Shown here in pieces: positions 50,621 to 60,031 of a DNA stretch of 64,000 nt (positions are counted from its first letter, which is position 1; each line of letters starts with the position of its first letter). The stretch covers positions 248,001 to 312,000 of the forward strand of contig NZ_BBXA01000033.1 in assembly GCF_001014975.1 (NCBI RefSeq). The letters are read 5' to 3'. This DNA comes from Novosphingobium sp. MD-1 (GTDB taxonomy: Bacteria > Pseudomonadota > Alphaproteobacteria > Sphingomonadales > Sphingomonadaceae). A program made the translations under genes and the position numbers. A model generated the notes under the pieces. It was not told the DNA's origin. It saw nothing but the letters and a program-made list of their open reading frames with translations, and did no database searches.

Positions 50621-52788
50621 CGGGCCGCTCCCGCCAGTCGCAGCGAATTGCCCACCACGATCAGCGAACTGGTGGACATCGCCACCGCCGCGATCAGCGG
50701 CGTCACCACACCCGCCATCGCCAGCGGCACCGCCAGCACGTTGTAGCCGATGGCCAGCACGAAGTTCTGCCGCACCACCCGCATCGTCGCCCGCGCGGCG
50801 CGGACGGCGCGCGGCAGGGCGAGCAGCGAATCCCCGGTGAACACCAGATCCGCCGCCTGCCGGCCAACGTCGCTGGCGCTGCCCGGCGCGATCGAGGCAT
50901 TGGCGGCGGCGAGCGCCGGCCCGTCGTTGAGCCCGTCCCCCACCATCAGCACATTACGCCCCGCCTCCTGCAGCCGCGCGATGGCGTCCTTCTTGTCGGA
51001 CGGCGAAGCGGCCGCCTGTGCGGTCAGCCCGGTCGCCCGCGCCACTGCGGCCACCGCCGGCAGCGAATCGCCCGACAGGATCGAGGCCTCCACATGCAAC
51101 GAAGCCAGACCCTGCAACGCGGCTTCAGCGTCCGGACGCAGCCGGTCAGCGAAGGGGATCACGCAGATCACGCCGCTGCCCAGCGTCAGCGCGGTGGCCA
51201 TGCCCTGCGCCACCTGCGGCCGGCCAAGTGTCACCCGCGTACCGTTCCACAGGCCGGTCACGCCGCGCCCCGGCTCCTCGCGCACATCGTCCAGTTCCGC
51301 AGCCCGCACCCCGCGCGCGGAAAGGGCCTGCACCAGCCCCAGCGACAGCGGGTGACGGCTGTGGCTTGCCAGCGCCAGCGCCACTTCCGCCTCGGCGACG
51401 GAAAGCGCGCCCAGCGCCGCTTCGTCGGGCACCGGGCGGCCCAGCGTCAGCGTCCCCGTCTTGTCGAGCAACGCGCGGTCTACCGCCGCCAGACGCTCCA
51501 GCGCGGAACCGTCCTTGACCAGAATGCCGCGCTTCATCAGCGCGCCCGCCGCCACCACCTGCGCCACCGGCACGGCCAGGCCCAGCGCACAGGGGCACGT
51601 GATGATCAGCACCGCGATGGCGATCACCAGCGACTTGTACAGCCCCGCCCCGGCTATCATCCATCCCGCGAACGTCAGCGCCGCCAGCGTATGCACCGCC
51701 GGCGCATAGAGCCGCGAGGCGCGATCCGCGATCCGCACGTAACTGGAGCGCGATTGCCCCGCCGCTTCCATCAGCCGCGCGATTTCGGCCAGCGCGGTAT
51801 CCTGCCCGACCGCGGAAACGCGCACATCCACCGGCGCATCGACATTGAGCGTGCCGGCGTGGACAGCCGTTCCCGGCCCGGCCGCCACCGGTTCGCTTTC
51901 ACCGGTCAGCAGCGACTGGTCGAACCGGCTTTCCCCGCGCAGCACCTCGCCGTCGGCCGCCAGCCGCTCGCCCGACGCCACGCGCATGAGCATCCCCGGC
52001 AGCAGCGCCCCGGCCTCGACCCAGCGCGTCGCGCCATCGGCCTCGATCACCATCGCGCCCGTAGCCGCCTGCCGCAGCAGCGCATCGACGCCCGCGCGCG
52101 CGCGATCGCGCATCATCGCGTCCAGCACACGCCCCGCTAGCAGGAACAGCAGCAGCATCAGCGTGCCGTCGAACCAGGCTTCCTGCCCGTGGGTGACGGT
52201 CTCGTAGAGCGAAAGCCCCGTCGCCAGCGTCACGCCGATCGAGATCGGCACGTCCATGTTGGTCCGCCCACGCTTCAGCGCGCCGAAGGCGGAGGAAAAG
52301 AACGGCCGCCCGGCAAAGACGATCGCGGGCACGCCGATCGCCGCCGAAAGCCAGTGGAAAAGGTCCCGCGTCGTGCCGTCGGCCCCCGACCAGACGCTGA
52401 CCGACAGCAGCATCACGTTCATGCAGGCGAAGGCGGCCACGGCCAGCGGCGCCAGCAAGGGCTTGACCGCCGAGGGCGCCTCGCGCTCCGCCGCGCGCGG
52501 CTGCGCCTCGAACCCCGCCATGGCCAGCGCGGCGACAAGATCCGGCGCTTCCACGCCCGCGCGGTGCGACACATCGACGCTGCGCGCGGTCAGGTTGGCA
52601 CGCGCCGCGACGACCCCATCCACCTCACCAAAGGCCCGTTCGACCTTGCCCATGCAGCCGGCGCAATGCATCCCCGGAACGGACAGTACGGTGTGCAGCA
52701 GATCGTCCGCCGTTGCATCGCGGTGGGCCAGATCGGCTCCGGCCGGCCCCGCGGGGGCGTTCACTGGACTTCCCCGACCGTTCGCCAT
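50617..52788 (-). CDS. ccoI: cbb3-type copper-transporting P-type ATPase CcoI/FixI
   Basis: A 723-residue P1B ATPase that supplies copper for cbb3 oxidase assembly. It has an N-terminal metal-binding domain (SVPGMHCAGCMGKVERAF), the transmembrane CPC motif in LIITCPCALGLAVPVAQVV, the phosphorylation motif DKTGTLTLGRP and the hinge MVGDGLNDGPALAAAN. The frame opens at an ATG overlapping ccoH by 28 bases, with GGAGGG upstream; a GTG at 52764 overlapping the ccoH stop (GTGA) is an equally plausible start. Confidence 0.93.
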   Translation of the reverse strand: MANGRGSPVNAPAGPAGADLAHRDATADDLLHTVLSVPGMHCAGCMGKVERAFGEVDGVVAARANLTARSVDVSHRAGVEAPDLVAALAMAGFEAQPRAAEREAPSAVKPLLAPLAVAAFACMNVMLLSVSVWSGADGTTRDLFHWLSAAIGVPAIVFAGRPFFSSAFGALKRGRTNMDVPISIGVTLATGLSLYETVTHGQEAWFDGTLMLLLFLLAGRVLDAMMRDRARAGVDALLRQAATGAMVIEADGATRWVEAGALLPGMLMRVASGERLAADGEVLRGESRFDQSLLTGESEPVAAGPGTAVHAGTLNVDAPVDVRVSAVGQDTALAEIARLMEAAGQSRSSYVRIADRASRLYAPAVHTLAALTFAGWMIAGAGLYKSLVIAIAVLIITCPCALGLAVPVAQVVAAGALMKRGILVKDGSALERLAAVDRALLDKTGTLTLGRPVPDEAALGALSVAEAEVALALASHSRHPLSLGLVQALSARGVRAAELDDVREEPGRGVTGLWNGTRVTLGRPQVAQGMATALTLGSGVICVIPFADRLRPDAEAALQGLASLHVEASILSGDSLPAVAAVARATGLTAQAAASPSDKKDAIARLQEAGRNVLMVGDGLNDGPALAAANASIAPGSASDVGRQAADLVFTGDSLLALPRAVRAARATMRVVRQNFVLAIGYNVLAVPLAMAGVVTPLIAAVAMSTSSLIVVGNSLRLAGAAR

Positions 52789-53243
52789 TCATGGCCCTCC
52801 GCCGTCACCGCCAGCCGCAGCCGCCAGCGCCCCGGTTCCAGTGCGGCGGCATACGTGCCAGGCGCGCTTTCACGGAAAGCCAGTTCGGTTTCGGGGCGGC
52901 GGCCCAGCGGATGCTCGGCCGTGGCCGTCACTTTCGCCCCCGACAGCGGCTTGCCCGCGCTGTCGCGCAGTTCGGCGATCACGCGGCCGTCCGCAGTGCG
53001 CGAAAGCACCGCCTTCCAGCCCAGCGCCCCTTCGACGCGGGCTTCGTCCAGCCAGCGGTTGAAATGCTGGCTGGCGACGTAGGAGTTTTCGACGACCACG
53101 CCGCCGAAGGTCGATACCGCGAAACGCGCCATCAACACGTTGACGGCGATCACGACGCCGAAGAACGCGATCATGATCATCGCCATGTGCCGCCCGGTGA
53201 ACGGGCGCGGCGCATGCTGGCTGTTACGGCTATGCTGGGTCAC
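52761..53243 (-). CDS. ccoH: cbb3 oxidase assembly protein CcoH/FixH
   Basis: A 160-residue protein with one N-terminal membrane span (MAMIMIAFFGVVIAVNVLMA) followed by the family motifs STFGGVVVENSYVASQHFNR and a beta-rich periplasmic domain ending HEWRTVGEVQ. FixH is required for stable cbb3 oxidase assembly. The start is a GTG overlapping the ccoG stop as GTGA, consistent with the other junctions in this operon. Confidence 0.92.
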   Translation of the reverse strand: MTQHSRNSQHAPRPFTGRHMAMIMIAFFGVVIAVNVLMARFAVSTFGGVVVENSYVASQHFNRWLDEARVEGALGWKAVLSRTADGRVIAELRDSAGKPLSGAKVTATAEHPLGRRPETELAFRESAPGTYAAALEPGRWRLRLAVTAEGHEWRTVGEVQ

Positions 53244-54712
53244 TGGCCGTTTCCTTCCGCTGTGGTGAATGTCGTGGCGGCGCGGTCCTGCCCGCCCTCG
53301 GTATCGGTTGCTTTCACCGTAAAGGCGAAGTCCGCCGGCCTCGCCGCCGCACGGGGCTGCACGGCATAGACGCGCAGGCGCCGCGTCGTGTCCGCTGGCA
53401 CGTCCAGCGCGAGCAACCGCTTCGCCTCGTCCGCTTCCATCTCGTCGGTGTAGATCGCCCCCCCCGGCAGGCCGTCGAGCGCGAGTTCCATCTTGCGCGG
53501 GCGGTCTTCCATGTTGCGCAGCTTCACAGTGAAGCCGTTGCGCACCGAACCGTCGCTCAGCATGACGAATTCGGGGTTGCGATCCTTCGCCACCGAAACG
53601 TCGAGCCGGCTGCGCTGGCCCAGCATGAACAGCATGGCCACGCCGATCGCGGCCCACACCGCGAAATAGACCAGCGTGCGGGGACGGAAGATCGTCTTCA
53701 GGATCGGCGTGGGCTTCTCACCCTTCTCCTCATGCTCGGCATCTTCCAGCGTGCAGTAGTCGATCAGCCCGCGCGGGCGGCCGACCTTGCTCATCGCCTG
53801 GTCGCAGGCATCGATGCACAGCGCGCAGGTGATGCAGCCGATTTGCGGCCCTTCGCGGATGTCGATGCCCGTGGGGCAAACCGCCACGCATTGCAGGCAA
53901 TCGATGCAATCGCCCAGCGGCACCGGGCTTTTCGCCGCCGCCTTGACCGATCCGCGCGGTTCGCCGCGCCAGTGCTTGTAGGTGACGGTCAGCGATTTTT
54001 CATCAAGCATCGCCGTCTGGATGCGCGGCCAGGGGCACATGTAGACGCAGACCTGCTCGCGCATGAAGCCGCCCAGCCAGAAGGTCGTGAACGTCAGCAC
54101 GCCGGTGGTGGCATAGGCGACCGGCGCGGCGGTGCCTGTCCAGAATTCGCGCTGAAGCGTGGGCGCATCGGCGAAATAGAAGATCCAGGCGCCGCCGGTC
54201 AGGAACGCGATGGTGAGATAGACGCCCCACTTGAACACCCGCCGGGCGATCTTGGAAGCGGTCCACGGTGCGTTCTGCAAACGGATCTGCGCGTTGCGGT
54301 CGCCATCGATGAAGCGGTCGACATGCTGGAACAGATCGGTCCACACCGTCTGCGGGCAGGCATAGCCGCACCACGCGCGGCCGACCGCGCTGGTGACGAG
54401 GAACAGGCCGATCCCCGCCATGATCAGCAATCCGGCAACGAAGTAGAACTCGTGGGGCCAGATTTCGATCTGGAACATGTAGAAACGGCGGTGCGCAAGA
54501 TCCACCAGCACGGCCTGGTCGGGTGCGTAGGGGCCACGGTTCCAGCGGATCCATGGCGTGCCCCAGTACACCGCGAGGCAGAACGCCATCACCGCCCACT
54601 TGAAGCGGCGGAACGGTCCGTCGGTCTTCCTGGGGAAGACCGACTTGCGCTTGGCGTAAAGACCGAGGTCGTTGGAATGATCGGCGCCGAGGGTGGGATC
54701 TTGCGCGTTCAT
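53240..54712 (-). CDS. ccoG: cbb3 oxidase accessory iron-sulfur protein CcoG/FixG
   Basis: A 490-residue inner-membrane protein with about five spans. Ferredoxin-type Cys clusters are visible as DCIDCLQCVAVCPTGIDIR and GCITCALCIDACDQ; further motifs are AWCGYACPQTVWTDL and CVYMCPWPRIQTAM. CcoG is implicated in reducing Cu(II) before copper insertion in the oxidase. The C-terminal ~150 residues form a periplasmic beta domain. The gene lies five bases after ccoP. Confidence 0.95.
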   Translation of the reverse strand: MNAQDPTLGADHSNDLGLYAKRKSVFPRKTDGPFRRFKWAVMAFCLAVYWGTPWIRWNRGPYAPDQAVLVDLAHRRFYMFQIEIWPHEFYFVAGLLIMAGIGLFLVTSAVGRAWCGYACPQTVWTDLFQHVDRFIDGDRNAQIRLQNAPWTASKIARRVFKWGVYLTIAFLTGGAWIFYFADAPTLQREFWTGTAAPVAYATTGVLTFTTFWLGGFMREQVCVYMCPWPRIQTAMLDEKSLTVTYKHWRGEPRGSVKAAAKSPVPLGDCIDCLQCVAVCPTGIDIREGPQIGCITCALCIDACDQAMSKVGRPRGLIDYCTLEDAEHEEKGEKPTPILKTIFRPRTLVYFAVWAAIGVAMLFMLGQRSRLDVSVAKDRNPEFVMLSDGSVRNGFTVKLRNMEDRPRKMELALDGLPGGAIYTDEMEADEAKRLLALDVPADTTRRLRVYAVQPRAAARPADFAFTVKATDTEGGQDRAATTFTTAEGNGQ

Positions 54713-54717
54713 GGCCG

Positions 54718-55653
54718 TTACTTTGCTTGAGGAGCCGCCGCGGCGGCAGGTGCCGGCGCAGCTTGGGGTGCCGGTGCCGGCGTGGCTTCACCGCCGCCCA
54801 GCGAGTGGACGTAAGCCGCCAGCATCTTGACGGTGACCGGGTCCAGACGCGCGCCCCAGGCGGGCATCACGCCATAGCGGGCGTTGGTCACGGTTTCGGT
54901 CAACGTGGCGCGATCGCCGCCATAGAGCCAGATCGCGTCGCTCAGCTTCGGCGCGCCGACCATGCGGTTGCCCTCGCCATTCGCGCCGTGGCAGACCACG
55001 CAGTTCTCGGCGAAGATCTTGGCGCCGCGCTGTGCCGAAGCGCTCGGCTTTTCCTGCCCGCTGATGACGCGGACATGGCTGACAACATCCTGCACCTGCG
55101 CCGCCGTCAGGATGCCGTCGCGCCCGAAGGCCGGCATCTGGCTCATGCGGGTGGCGTCGTCGCCGGGCTGGCGCACGCCGTGCTCCAGCGTCTGGTGGAT
55201 GGTGGCGATATCGCCGCCCCACAGCCAGTCATCGTCGTTGAGGTTCGGGTAGCCCTTGGCCCCCGCCGCGCCGGCGCCGTGGCACTGCACGCAGTTGACC
55301 TTGAACGCGGCGCGGCCGCCCTCGATCGCCGCGCGCAGCAACTTGGGATCGGCCCCGAGCTGCTCCACGGACGTTGCCGCGATCGCGGCCCGAAGACCCG
55401 CCCGGCTGGCGTCAGCGGCCTTCATCTCGGTCGCCAGCGCGCCCCGGCTGGTCCAGCCGAAGGTGCCCGCCGTGGCCGACTTCACCATCGGGATCGCGGG
55501 ATAGACCACGCAATAGCCGATCGCGAAGACGATGCAGGCGTAGAACGTCCACAGCCACCAGCGCGGCAACGGGTTGTTCAGTTCCTCGATGCCGTCCCAC
55601 TCGTGGCCGACGGTTTCGACGCCCGTGGCGTCGTCGATCCGCTTATTCGCCAT
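54718..55653 (-). CDS. ccoP: Cytochrome c oxidase cbb3 subunit III (diheme)
   Basis: A 311-residue subunit with one N-terminal span (WWLWTFYACIVFAIGYCVVYP) and two class I cytochrome c domains: CVQCHGAGAAG and CVVCHGANGEG, each CxxCH, with distal Met ligands in MSQMPAFG and MPAWGARL. It passes electrons to CcoO. The tail is Ala/Pro-rich. The ATG at 55653 overlaps the ccoQ end by 11 bases and has AAGGA in front; an ATG at 55662 is an alternative. Confidence 0.95.
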   Translation of the reverse strand: MANKRIDDATGVETVGHEWDGIEELNNPLPRWWLWTFYACIVFAIGYCVVYPAIPMVKSATAGTFGWTSRGALATEMKAADASRAGLRAAIAATSVEQLGADPKLLRAAIEGGRAAFKVNCVQCHGAGAAGAKGYPNLNDDDWLWGGDIATIHQTLEHGVRQPGDDATRMSQMPAFGRDGILTAAQVQDVVSHVRVISGQEKPSASAQRGAKIFAENCVVCHGANGEGNRMVGAPKLSDAIWLYGGDRATLTETVTNARYGVMPAWGARLDPVTVKMLAAYVHSLGGGEATPAPAPQAAPAPAAAAAPQAK

Positions 55654-55819
55654 CGTTCTCATCCTTGAAGATCGAGGTGGCCGCTTCGTCGCTGAGCTGG
55701 CGCGCGCCGGGCCGCAGGAACGGCCACAGGCACAGAACCAGGAACACGAAGGTCATCACCAGAAGCCCCCAGCTATCGGCCAGGTGGCGCAGCAGGTCGT
55801 AGGTGGAGTGCGCGCTCAT
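55643..55819 (-). CDS. ccoQ: cbb3 oxidase small subunit CcoQ
   Basis: A 58-residue protein beginning MSAHSTYDLLRHLADSWGLL with one hydrophobic span (LLVMTFVFLVLCLWPF) and ending FKDENDGE. The size, position between ccoO and ccoP, and single span fit CcoQ, which stabilises CcoP in the complex. It overlaps ccoO at the start (ATGA) and ccoP at the end. It is short enough to be overlooked by ORF length cut-offs. Confidence 0.9.
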   Translation of the reverse strand: MSAHSTYDLLRHLADSWGLLVMTFVFLVLCLWPFLRPGARQLSDEAATSIFKDENDGE

Positions 55820-56568
55820 CGGCCCTTCTCCTTGGCGAGCTGCTCCTGCGCCGCGGGGGCGTTGACATCGACCAGCGTGCCCAGAACCTGGAGATACGCG
55901 ACCAGCGCATCCATTTCGGTCAGACGCTTGGGATCGCCGTCGAAGTCACGCACTTGCGCCTTGGGGTAACGCTTCTTGAAGTCGGCCACGTCGGCCTGCG
56001 GATCGGCCTGCGCTTTCAGGTCGTCGTTGGCCTTGGCGATGTCGTCCTTGGTGTAGGGGACGCCGACCTGGTACAGCGTCTGCAGCGATGCGGTCATATC
56101 GCCCGCGTCGAGATCGTGCTCGGCGAGGTGCGCGTAAGTCGGCATGATCGATTCCGGCACGACCGCGCGCGGATCTTTCAGGTGCTGGACGTGCCATTCG
56201 TCGGAATAGCGGCCGCCCACGCGGGCAAGGTCCGGCCCGGTGCGCTTCGAGCCCCACTGGAACGGATGGTCGTACATCGATTCCGCGGCCAGGCTGTAGT
56301 GCCCATAGCGTTCGACCTCGTCGCGGAACGGACGGATCATCTGGCTGTGGCAAACGTAGCAGCCTTCGCGGACGTAGATGTCGCGCCCGGCCTGTTCCAG
56401 CGGGGTGTAGGGCCGCATGCCCTCCACCTTCTCGATCGTGTTGTCGATCCAGAACAGCGGCGCGATTTCCACGATGCCGCCCACCGTCACCGCCGCGAAG
56501 GCACAGATGCCCAGCAGGGTGATGTTGCGTTCCAGCTTCTTGTGACGCTCCATGATGGAGAGTGCCAT
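55816..56568 (-). CDS. ccoO: Cytochrome c oxidase cbb3 subunit II (monoheme)
   Basis: A 250-residue membrane-anchored cytochrome c: one N-terminal span (ITLLGICAFAAVTVGGIVEI), then GRDIYVREGCYVCHSQMIRP with the heme motif CYVCH, WGSKRTGPDLARVGGRYSD and Met ligand in VVPESIMPTYAHL. It carries electrons from CcoP to the CcoN centre. It lies 25 bases after ccoN and overlaps ccoQ. Confidence 0.96.
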   Translation of the reverse strand: MALSIMERHKKLERNITLLGICAFAAVTVGGIVEIAPLFWIDNTIEKVEGMRPYTPLEQAGRDIYVREGCYVCHSQMIRPFRDEVERYGHYSLAAESMYDHPFQWGSKRTGPDLARVGGRYSDEWHVQHLKDPRAVVPESIMPTYAHLAEHDLDAGDMTASLQTLYQVGVPYTKDDIAKANDDLKAQADPQADVADFKKRYPKAQVRDFDGDPKRLTEMDALVAYLQVLGTLVDVNAPAAQEQLAKEKGR

Positions 56569-56593
56569 TGTCTTTTCTCCTTCTCCGGGCGTG

Positions 56594-58255
56594 TCAGGCG
56601 TGCGCCGGGGCGCCGGCGAGCGGCACGTCCCTGGCGGCGTCGTAGGGCGTCTCGGTCATCGGCTTCTCGTCGCGCAGCGTGTGGCCAAGGATCGTGCGGG
56701 TGATGTTCACCGCCATGATCGTTGCGCCGCTGAGGTAGAGCAGCCCACCGAAGGCGCGCAGCGCGTACATCGGGTGCAGCGCGGCAACGGTTTCGGCGAA
56801 GGAGTTCACCAGGTAGCCGTCCGGCCCGTATTCGCGCCACATCAGGCCCTGGGTGATGCCGGCCACCCACATCGAGGCGGCGTAGAACACGATACCCGTG
56901 GTCGCGAGCCAGAAGTGCCAGTTGACCATGCGCAGGCTGTAGAGCCGTTCGCGGTTCCACAGGCGCGGCGTGAGGTAATAGAGCGTGCCGAAGGTGACCA
57001 TCCCGTTCCAGCCCAGCGCACCGGAATGGACGTGGCCGATGGTCCAGTCGGTATAGTGCGACAGGCTGTTGACCGCCTTGACGCTCATCATCGGGCCTTC
57101 GAACGTGCTCATGCCGTAGAAGGCCAGGCTCATCACGAACATGCGGATGATCGGATCGGTGCGGATCTTGTCCCAGGCGCCGTTCAGCGTCATCAGGCCG
57201 TTGATCATGCCGCCCCAGCTGGGCATCCACAGCATGACCGAGAAGACCATGCCCAGCGTCTGCGCCCAATCGGGCAGCGCGGTGTAGTGCAGATGGTGCG
57301 GACCCGCCCAGATATAGAGGAAGATCAGCGCCCAGAAGTGGATGATCGACAGGCGATAGCTGTAGATCGGGCGTTCGGCCTGCTTGGGCACGAAGTAGTA
57401 CATCATCGCCAGGAAGCCGGCGGTCAGGAAGAAGCCCACCGCGTTATGGCCGTACCACCATTGCACCAGCGCGCCCTGCACGCCCGCGAACACCGGATAG
57501 CTCTTCGACCCGAAGATCGAGACCGGCAGGTTCAGGTTGTTGACGATGTGCAGCATCGCCACCGTCAGGATGAACGAGAGGTAGAACCAGTTGGCCACGT
57601 AGATGTGCGGCTCGGTCCGCTTGACGATCGTGCCGACAAAGACCGCGAGGTAAGCCACCCACACGATCGTCAGCCACAGGTCGACGTACCATTCCGGCTC
57701 GGCGTATTCCTTCCCCTGGGTGATGCCAAGCAGATAGCCGGTGGCGGCCAGCACGATGAACAGCTGGTAGCCCCAGAAGACGAAACGGGCGAGGCCGGGG
57801 AAGGCCAGCCTCGCCCGGCAAGTGCGCTGGACCACGTAGTATGACGTGGCGATCAGCGCATTGCCTCCGAAAGCGAAGATGACCGCGGAAGTGTGCAGCG
57901 GGCGCAGGCGACCGAAGTTGATCCATTCCAGGCCCAGGTTGAGCTGCGGCCAGGTCAGTTCGAGCGCGATGTAAAGCCCGGCGAGGAACCCCGCCATGCC
58001 CCAGAACACCGTCGCGATCACGCCCCAGCGGATGGGGTCGTCATCGTACCGGCCCTGATCGGGCATCTTGAGGATGCCGCGCGCGATCGAATCCACGTCG
58101 GCCTGACGCAGCGTGACGATCATGCCGATCAGCGCGGCAAGCGCACAGATTGCCATGTGAATGGCGAAGCCGCCGTCCTTGGCGAGCGCGCTCGCCATGA
58201 CAGCAAGGAGAAGCACAGCGAACCATATGCCGCTGCGCGTTACTAGCGAAACCAT
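56594..58255 (-). CDS. ccoN: Cytochrome c oxidase cbb3 catalytic subunit I
   Basis: A 553-residue heme-copper oxidase subunit with about 12-14 spans, reducing O2 to water at low oxygen. Metal-ligand segments include RLRPLHTSAVIFAFGGNAL, WWYGHNAVGFFLTAG, YIWAGPHHLHYTALP (Cu-B His pair) and WTIGHVHSGALGWNG (heme His). The ATG at 58255 follows GGAAGGGAAGG. It opens the leftward operon ccoNOQPGHIS-orf90-hemN and lies 62 bases from an FNR-like box shared with divergent ompW. Confidence 0.97.
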   Translation of the reverse strand: MVSLVTRSGIWFAVLLLAVMASALAKDGGFAIHMAICALAALIGMIVTLRQADVDSIARGILKMPDQGRYDDDPIRWGVIATVFWGMAGFLAGLYIALELTWPQLNLGLEWINFGRLRPLHTSAVIFAFGGNALIATSYYVVQRTCRARLAFPGLARFVFWGYQLFIVLAATGYLLGITQGKEYAEPEWYVDLWLTIVWVAYLAVFVGTIVKRTEPHIYVANWFYLSFILTVAMLHIVNNLNLPVSIFGSKSYPVFAGVQGALVQWWYGHNAVGFFLTAGFLAMMYYFVPKQAERPIYSYRLSIIHFWALIFLYIWAGPHHLHYTALPDWAQTLGMVFSVMLWMPSWGGMINGLMTLNGAWDKIRTDPIIRMFVMSLAFYGMSTFEGPMMSVKAVNSLSHYTDWTIGHVHSGALGWNGMVTFGTLYYLTPRLWNRERLYSLRMVNWHFWLATTGIVFYAASMWVAGITQGLMWREYGPDGYLVNSFAETVAALHPMYALRAFGGLLYLSGATIMAVNITRTILGHTLRDEKPMTETPYDAARDVPLAGAPAHA

Positions 58256-58316
58256 GGAGCCTTCCCTTCCATGCAAGATGTGAGAAGGCGCGTGCAACGT
58301 ATGGCGCGCTACAACA

Positions 58317-58330
58317 TTGATGCAGGACAA
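58317..58330. promoter_or_regulatory. FNR/FixK-like box between ccoN and ompW
   Basis: TTGAT-GCAG-GACAA matches the FNR consensus TTGAT-N4-ATCAA at eight of ten half-site bases. Its centre is about 69 bases from the ccoN ATG, which places a class II start site around 58282. It can also serve ompW. Confidence 0.7.
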
Positions 58331-58491
58331 ATTGCCCGGATTTGCGCATCATACCTTGGTCTTGCGCGGTTCCTGCCGATTTTTGCGCTCCGTCAATGTC
58401 GGTGATTCGCAACCGGTGCATCAGGCTCCCACGCCACGGTTCGGATTTCGGCCTGCGAGGGGCAGGCAACCGCGGCACAGGACTGCAAGGT

Positions 58492-59175
58492 ATGAAGAAG
58501 GTACTCGCGGCCGCGCTGTGCGCCGCCATGCTCACTCCGCTGGCCGCCACCCCCGCCATGGCCGGCTCGCCGGACGGCAAGCTCCAGGTCAAGCTGCTTG
58601 GCACAGGCGTACTGCCCGACGGCAAGATCACCAAGGTAGAGCTGGACCCGCTCGGGCTCACCACCGGTGCCAACACCAAGGCCAACGACAACGTCGTGCC
58701 GACGCTCGCGGTCGAGTATTTCTTCTCGCCCAACGTCTCGGTCGAAACGATCTGCTGCTTCACCCAGCACCACGTCAGCGGCACCGGCACGCTTGCCGCC
58801 GCGACCGATATCGTCGGCCATGTGCTGATCCTGCCGGCCACGCTCACGGCGAAGTATCACCTGCCGCTGCCCGGCGGCATCAAGCCCTATGTCGGCGTCG
58901 GTCCCTCGGTGTTCTTCTACATCGACGAGAAGCCGGGCGCGAGCATCGTACCGCTGGGCGTGACCAAGGTGAACATGTCGAACAAGCTGGGCGTCGCGCT
59001 CCAGGCCGGTGTGGACATCCCGGTCAACAAGAACGGGCTCGGCGTCAGCCTCGATGCCAAGAAGTACTTCATGGACACCACCGCGCATTTCTATGCCGGG
59101 TCCACCGAAGTGTTGCGGACCAAGCACTCGCTTGATCCCTGGGTGATCAGCGCGGGGCTGAGCTACCGCTTCTGA
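58492..59175 (+). CDS. OmpW-family outer membrane protein
   Basis: A 227-residue eight-stranded beta-barrel porin: signal peptide ending TPAMA, KLQVKLLGTGVLPDGKI, VPTLAVEYFFSPNVSVETIC, KYHLPLPGGIKPYVGVGPS and the terminal WVISAGLSYRF with a final Phe. OmpW forms a small hydrophobic channel, and its gene is often controlled by oxygen regulators. Here it is divergent from ccoN with an FNR-like box between. A pair of adjacent Cys (TICCFTQHH) is seen in one loop. AAGG precedes the ATG at 58492. Confidence 0.93.
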   Translation: MKKVLAAALCAAMLTPLAATPAMAGSPDGKLQVKLLGTGVLPDGKITKVELDPLGLTTGANTKANDNVVPTLAVEYFFSPNVSVETICCFTQHHVSGTGTLAAATDIVGHVLILPATLTAKYHLPLPGGIKPYVGVGPSVFFYIDEKPGASIVPLGVTKVNMSNKLGVALQAGVDIPVNKNGLGVSLDAKKYFMDTTAHFYAGSTEVLRTKHSLDPWVISAGLSYRF

Positions 59176-59197
59176 TCCAGGGCTTCCCGTCCGGCCG

Positions 59198-59224
59198 CTG
59201 CCCCGCAACCCACGCGCGGGGCAG
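59198..59224. terminator. Hairpin between convergent ompW and fnr
   Basis: CTGCCCCGC (59198-59206) pairs perfectly with GCGGGGCAG (59216-59224). It lies 22 bases after the ompW stop in the 160-base gap before the fnr stop, and no T-run is present. Confidence 0.65.
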
Positions 59225-59335
59225 ACCGGAAGGGCGGCGGGCGGGTCGAACAGGGGTTCTGGGATCGCCTCGGTTCGGCCCGCTCGTCACTTCCGAAATA
59301 CGCCGCTGGGCAGCGCGCGCCGTGCGGCGAACCGA

Positions 59336-60031
59336 TTATCCCGCGAGCGCGAGCAATGCTCCGCGATTGACGATCTCCACCTCGCGCCGCGATGGCAGTT
59401 CGATCACGCCATCGTTCTTGAGCTTGGTGAACTGACGGCTCACCGTCTCGATCGTCAGCCCCAGCACATCGGCCACCTGCTGGCGCGAAAACGGCAGGCT
59501 GAAGCGCCTGGCCGGGCCGAAGCTCGGCTGGCAGCCCGTTTCGGCGAGCCGCTCCGACATTTCCAGCAGGAACGTCGCGATCTTTTCGGGTGCGGTCTTG
59601 CGCCCCAGCAGCATCATCCAGGACCGCGTGCGGTCCAGTTCGGACAGCGTGCGCTCCAGCAGCTTATGCTCCAGTTCGGGATGCTCGCGCGCGAAGCGGT
59701 CGAAATCGTTGCGCGCGAATACGCAGACGCGCGCGTCCGTCAGCGCGACGACGCTGGCCCGGCTGGTCTGGCCGAATGGGCGGCCGATGAAATCGGACGG
59801 ATAAGCCACGCCCACGATCTGCTCGCGGCCGTCCTCTGTGCTGGTGACCAGCTTGAGAACGCCATCGATGACGTTGGCGACAAGGAGGGAATCGTCATCC
59901 TCCCAGATCAGCGGCTCCCCCGCCGACACGGAACGACGCCGCCCCATCGAATTAAGAGCGGTGATTTCCTTATTGTCCAGCCCCGAGCAGATGGCCCGAT
60001 TGCGGACGACGCAGGTTTCACACGAAGACAT
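59336..60031 (-). CDS. Crp/Fnr-family oxygen regulator (FnrL type)
   Basis: A 231-residue regulator. N-terminal MSSCETCVVRNRAICSG gives Cys4, Cys7 and Cys15, with a further Cys in DARVCVFARND, the four ligands of an oxygen-labile [4Fe-4S] cluster. The C-terminal helix-turn-helix reads FSRQQVADVLGLTIETVSRQ, with the Glu-Ser-Arg recognition residues for TTGAT half-sites. The ATG at 60031 fits the family; an upstream TTG at 60067 is unlikely. It probably controls ccoN, ompW and the box at 60308. Confidence 0.93.
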   Translation of the reverse strand: MSSCETCVVRNRAICSGLDNKEITALNSMGRRRSVSAGEPLIWEDDDSLLVANVIDGVLKLVTSTEDGREQIVGVAYPSDFIGRPFGQTSRASVVALTDARVCVFARNDFDRFAREHPELEHKLLERTLSELDRTRSWMMLLGRKTAPEKIATFLLEMSERLAETGCQPSFGPARRFSLPFSRQQVADVLGLTIETVSRQFTKLKNDGVIELPSRREVEIVNRGALLALAG

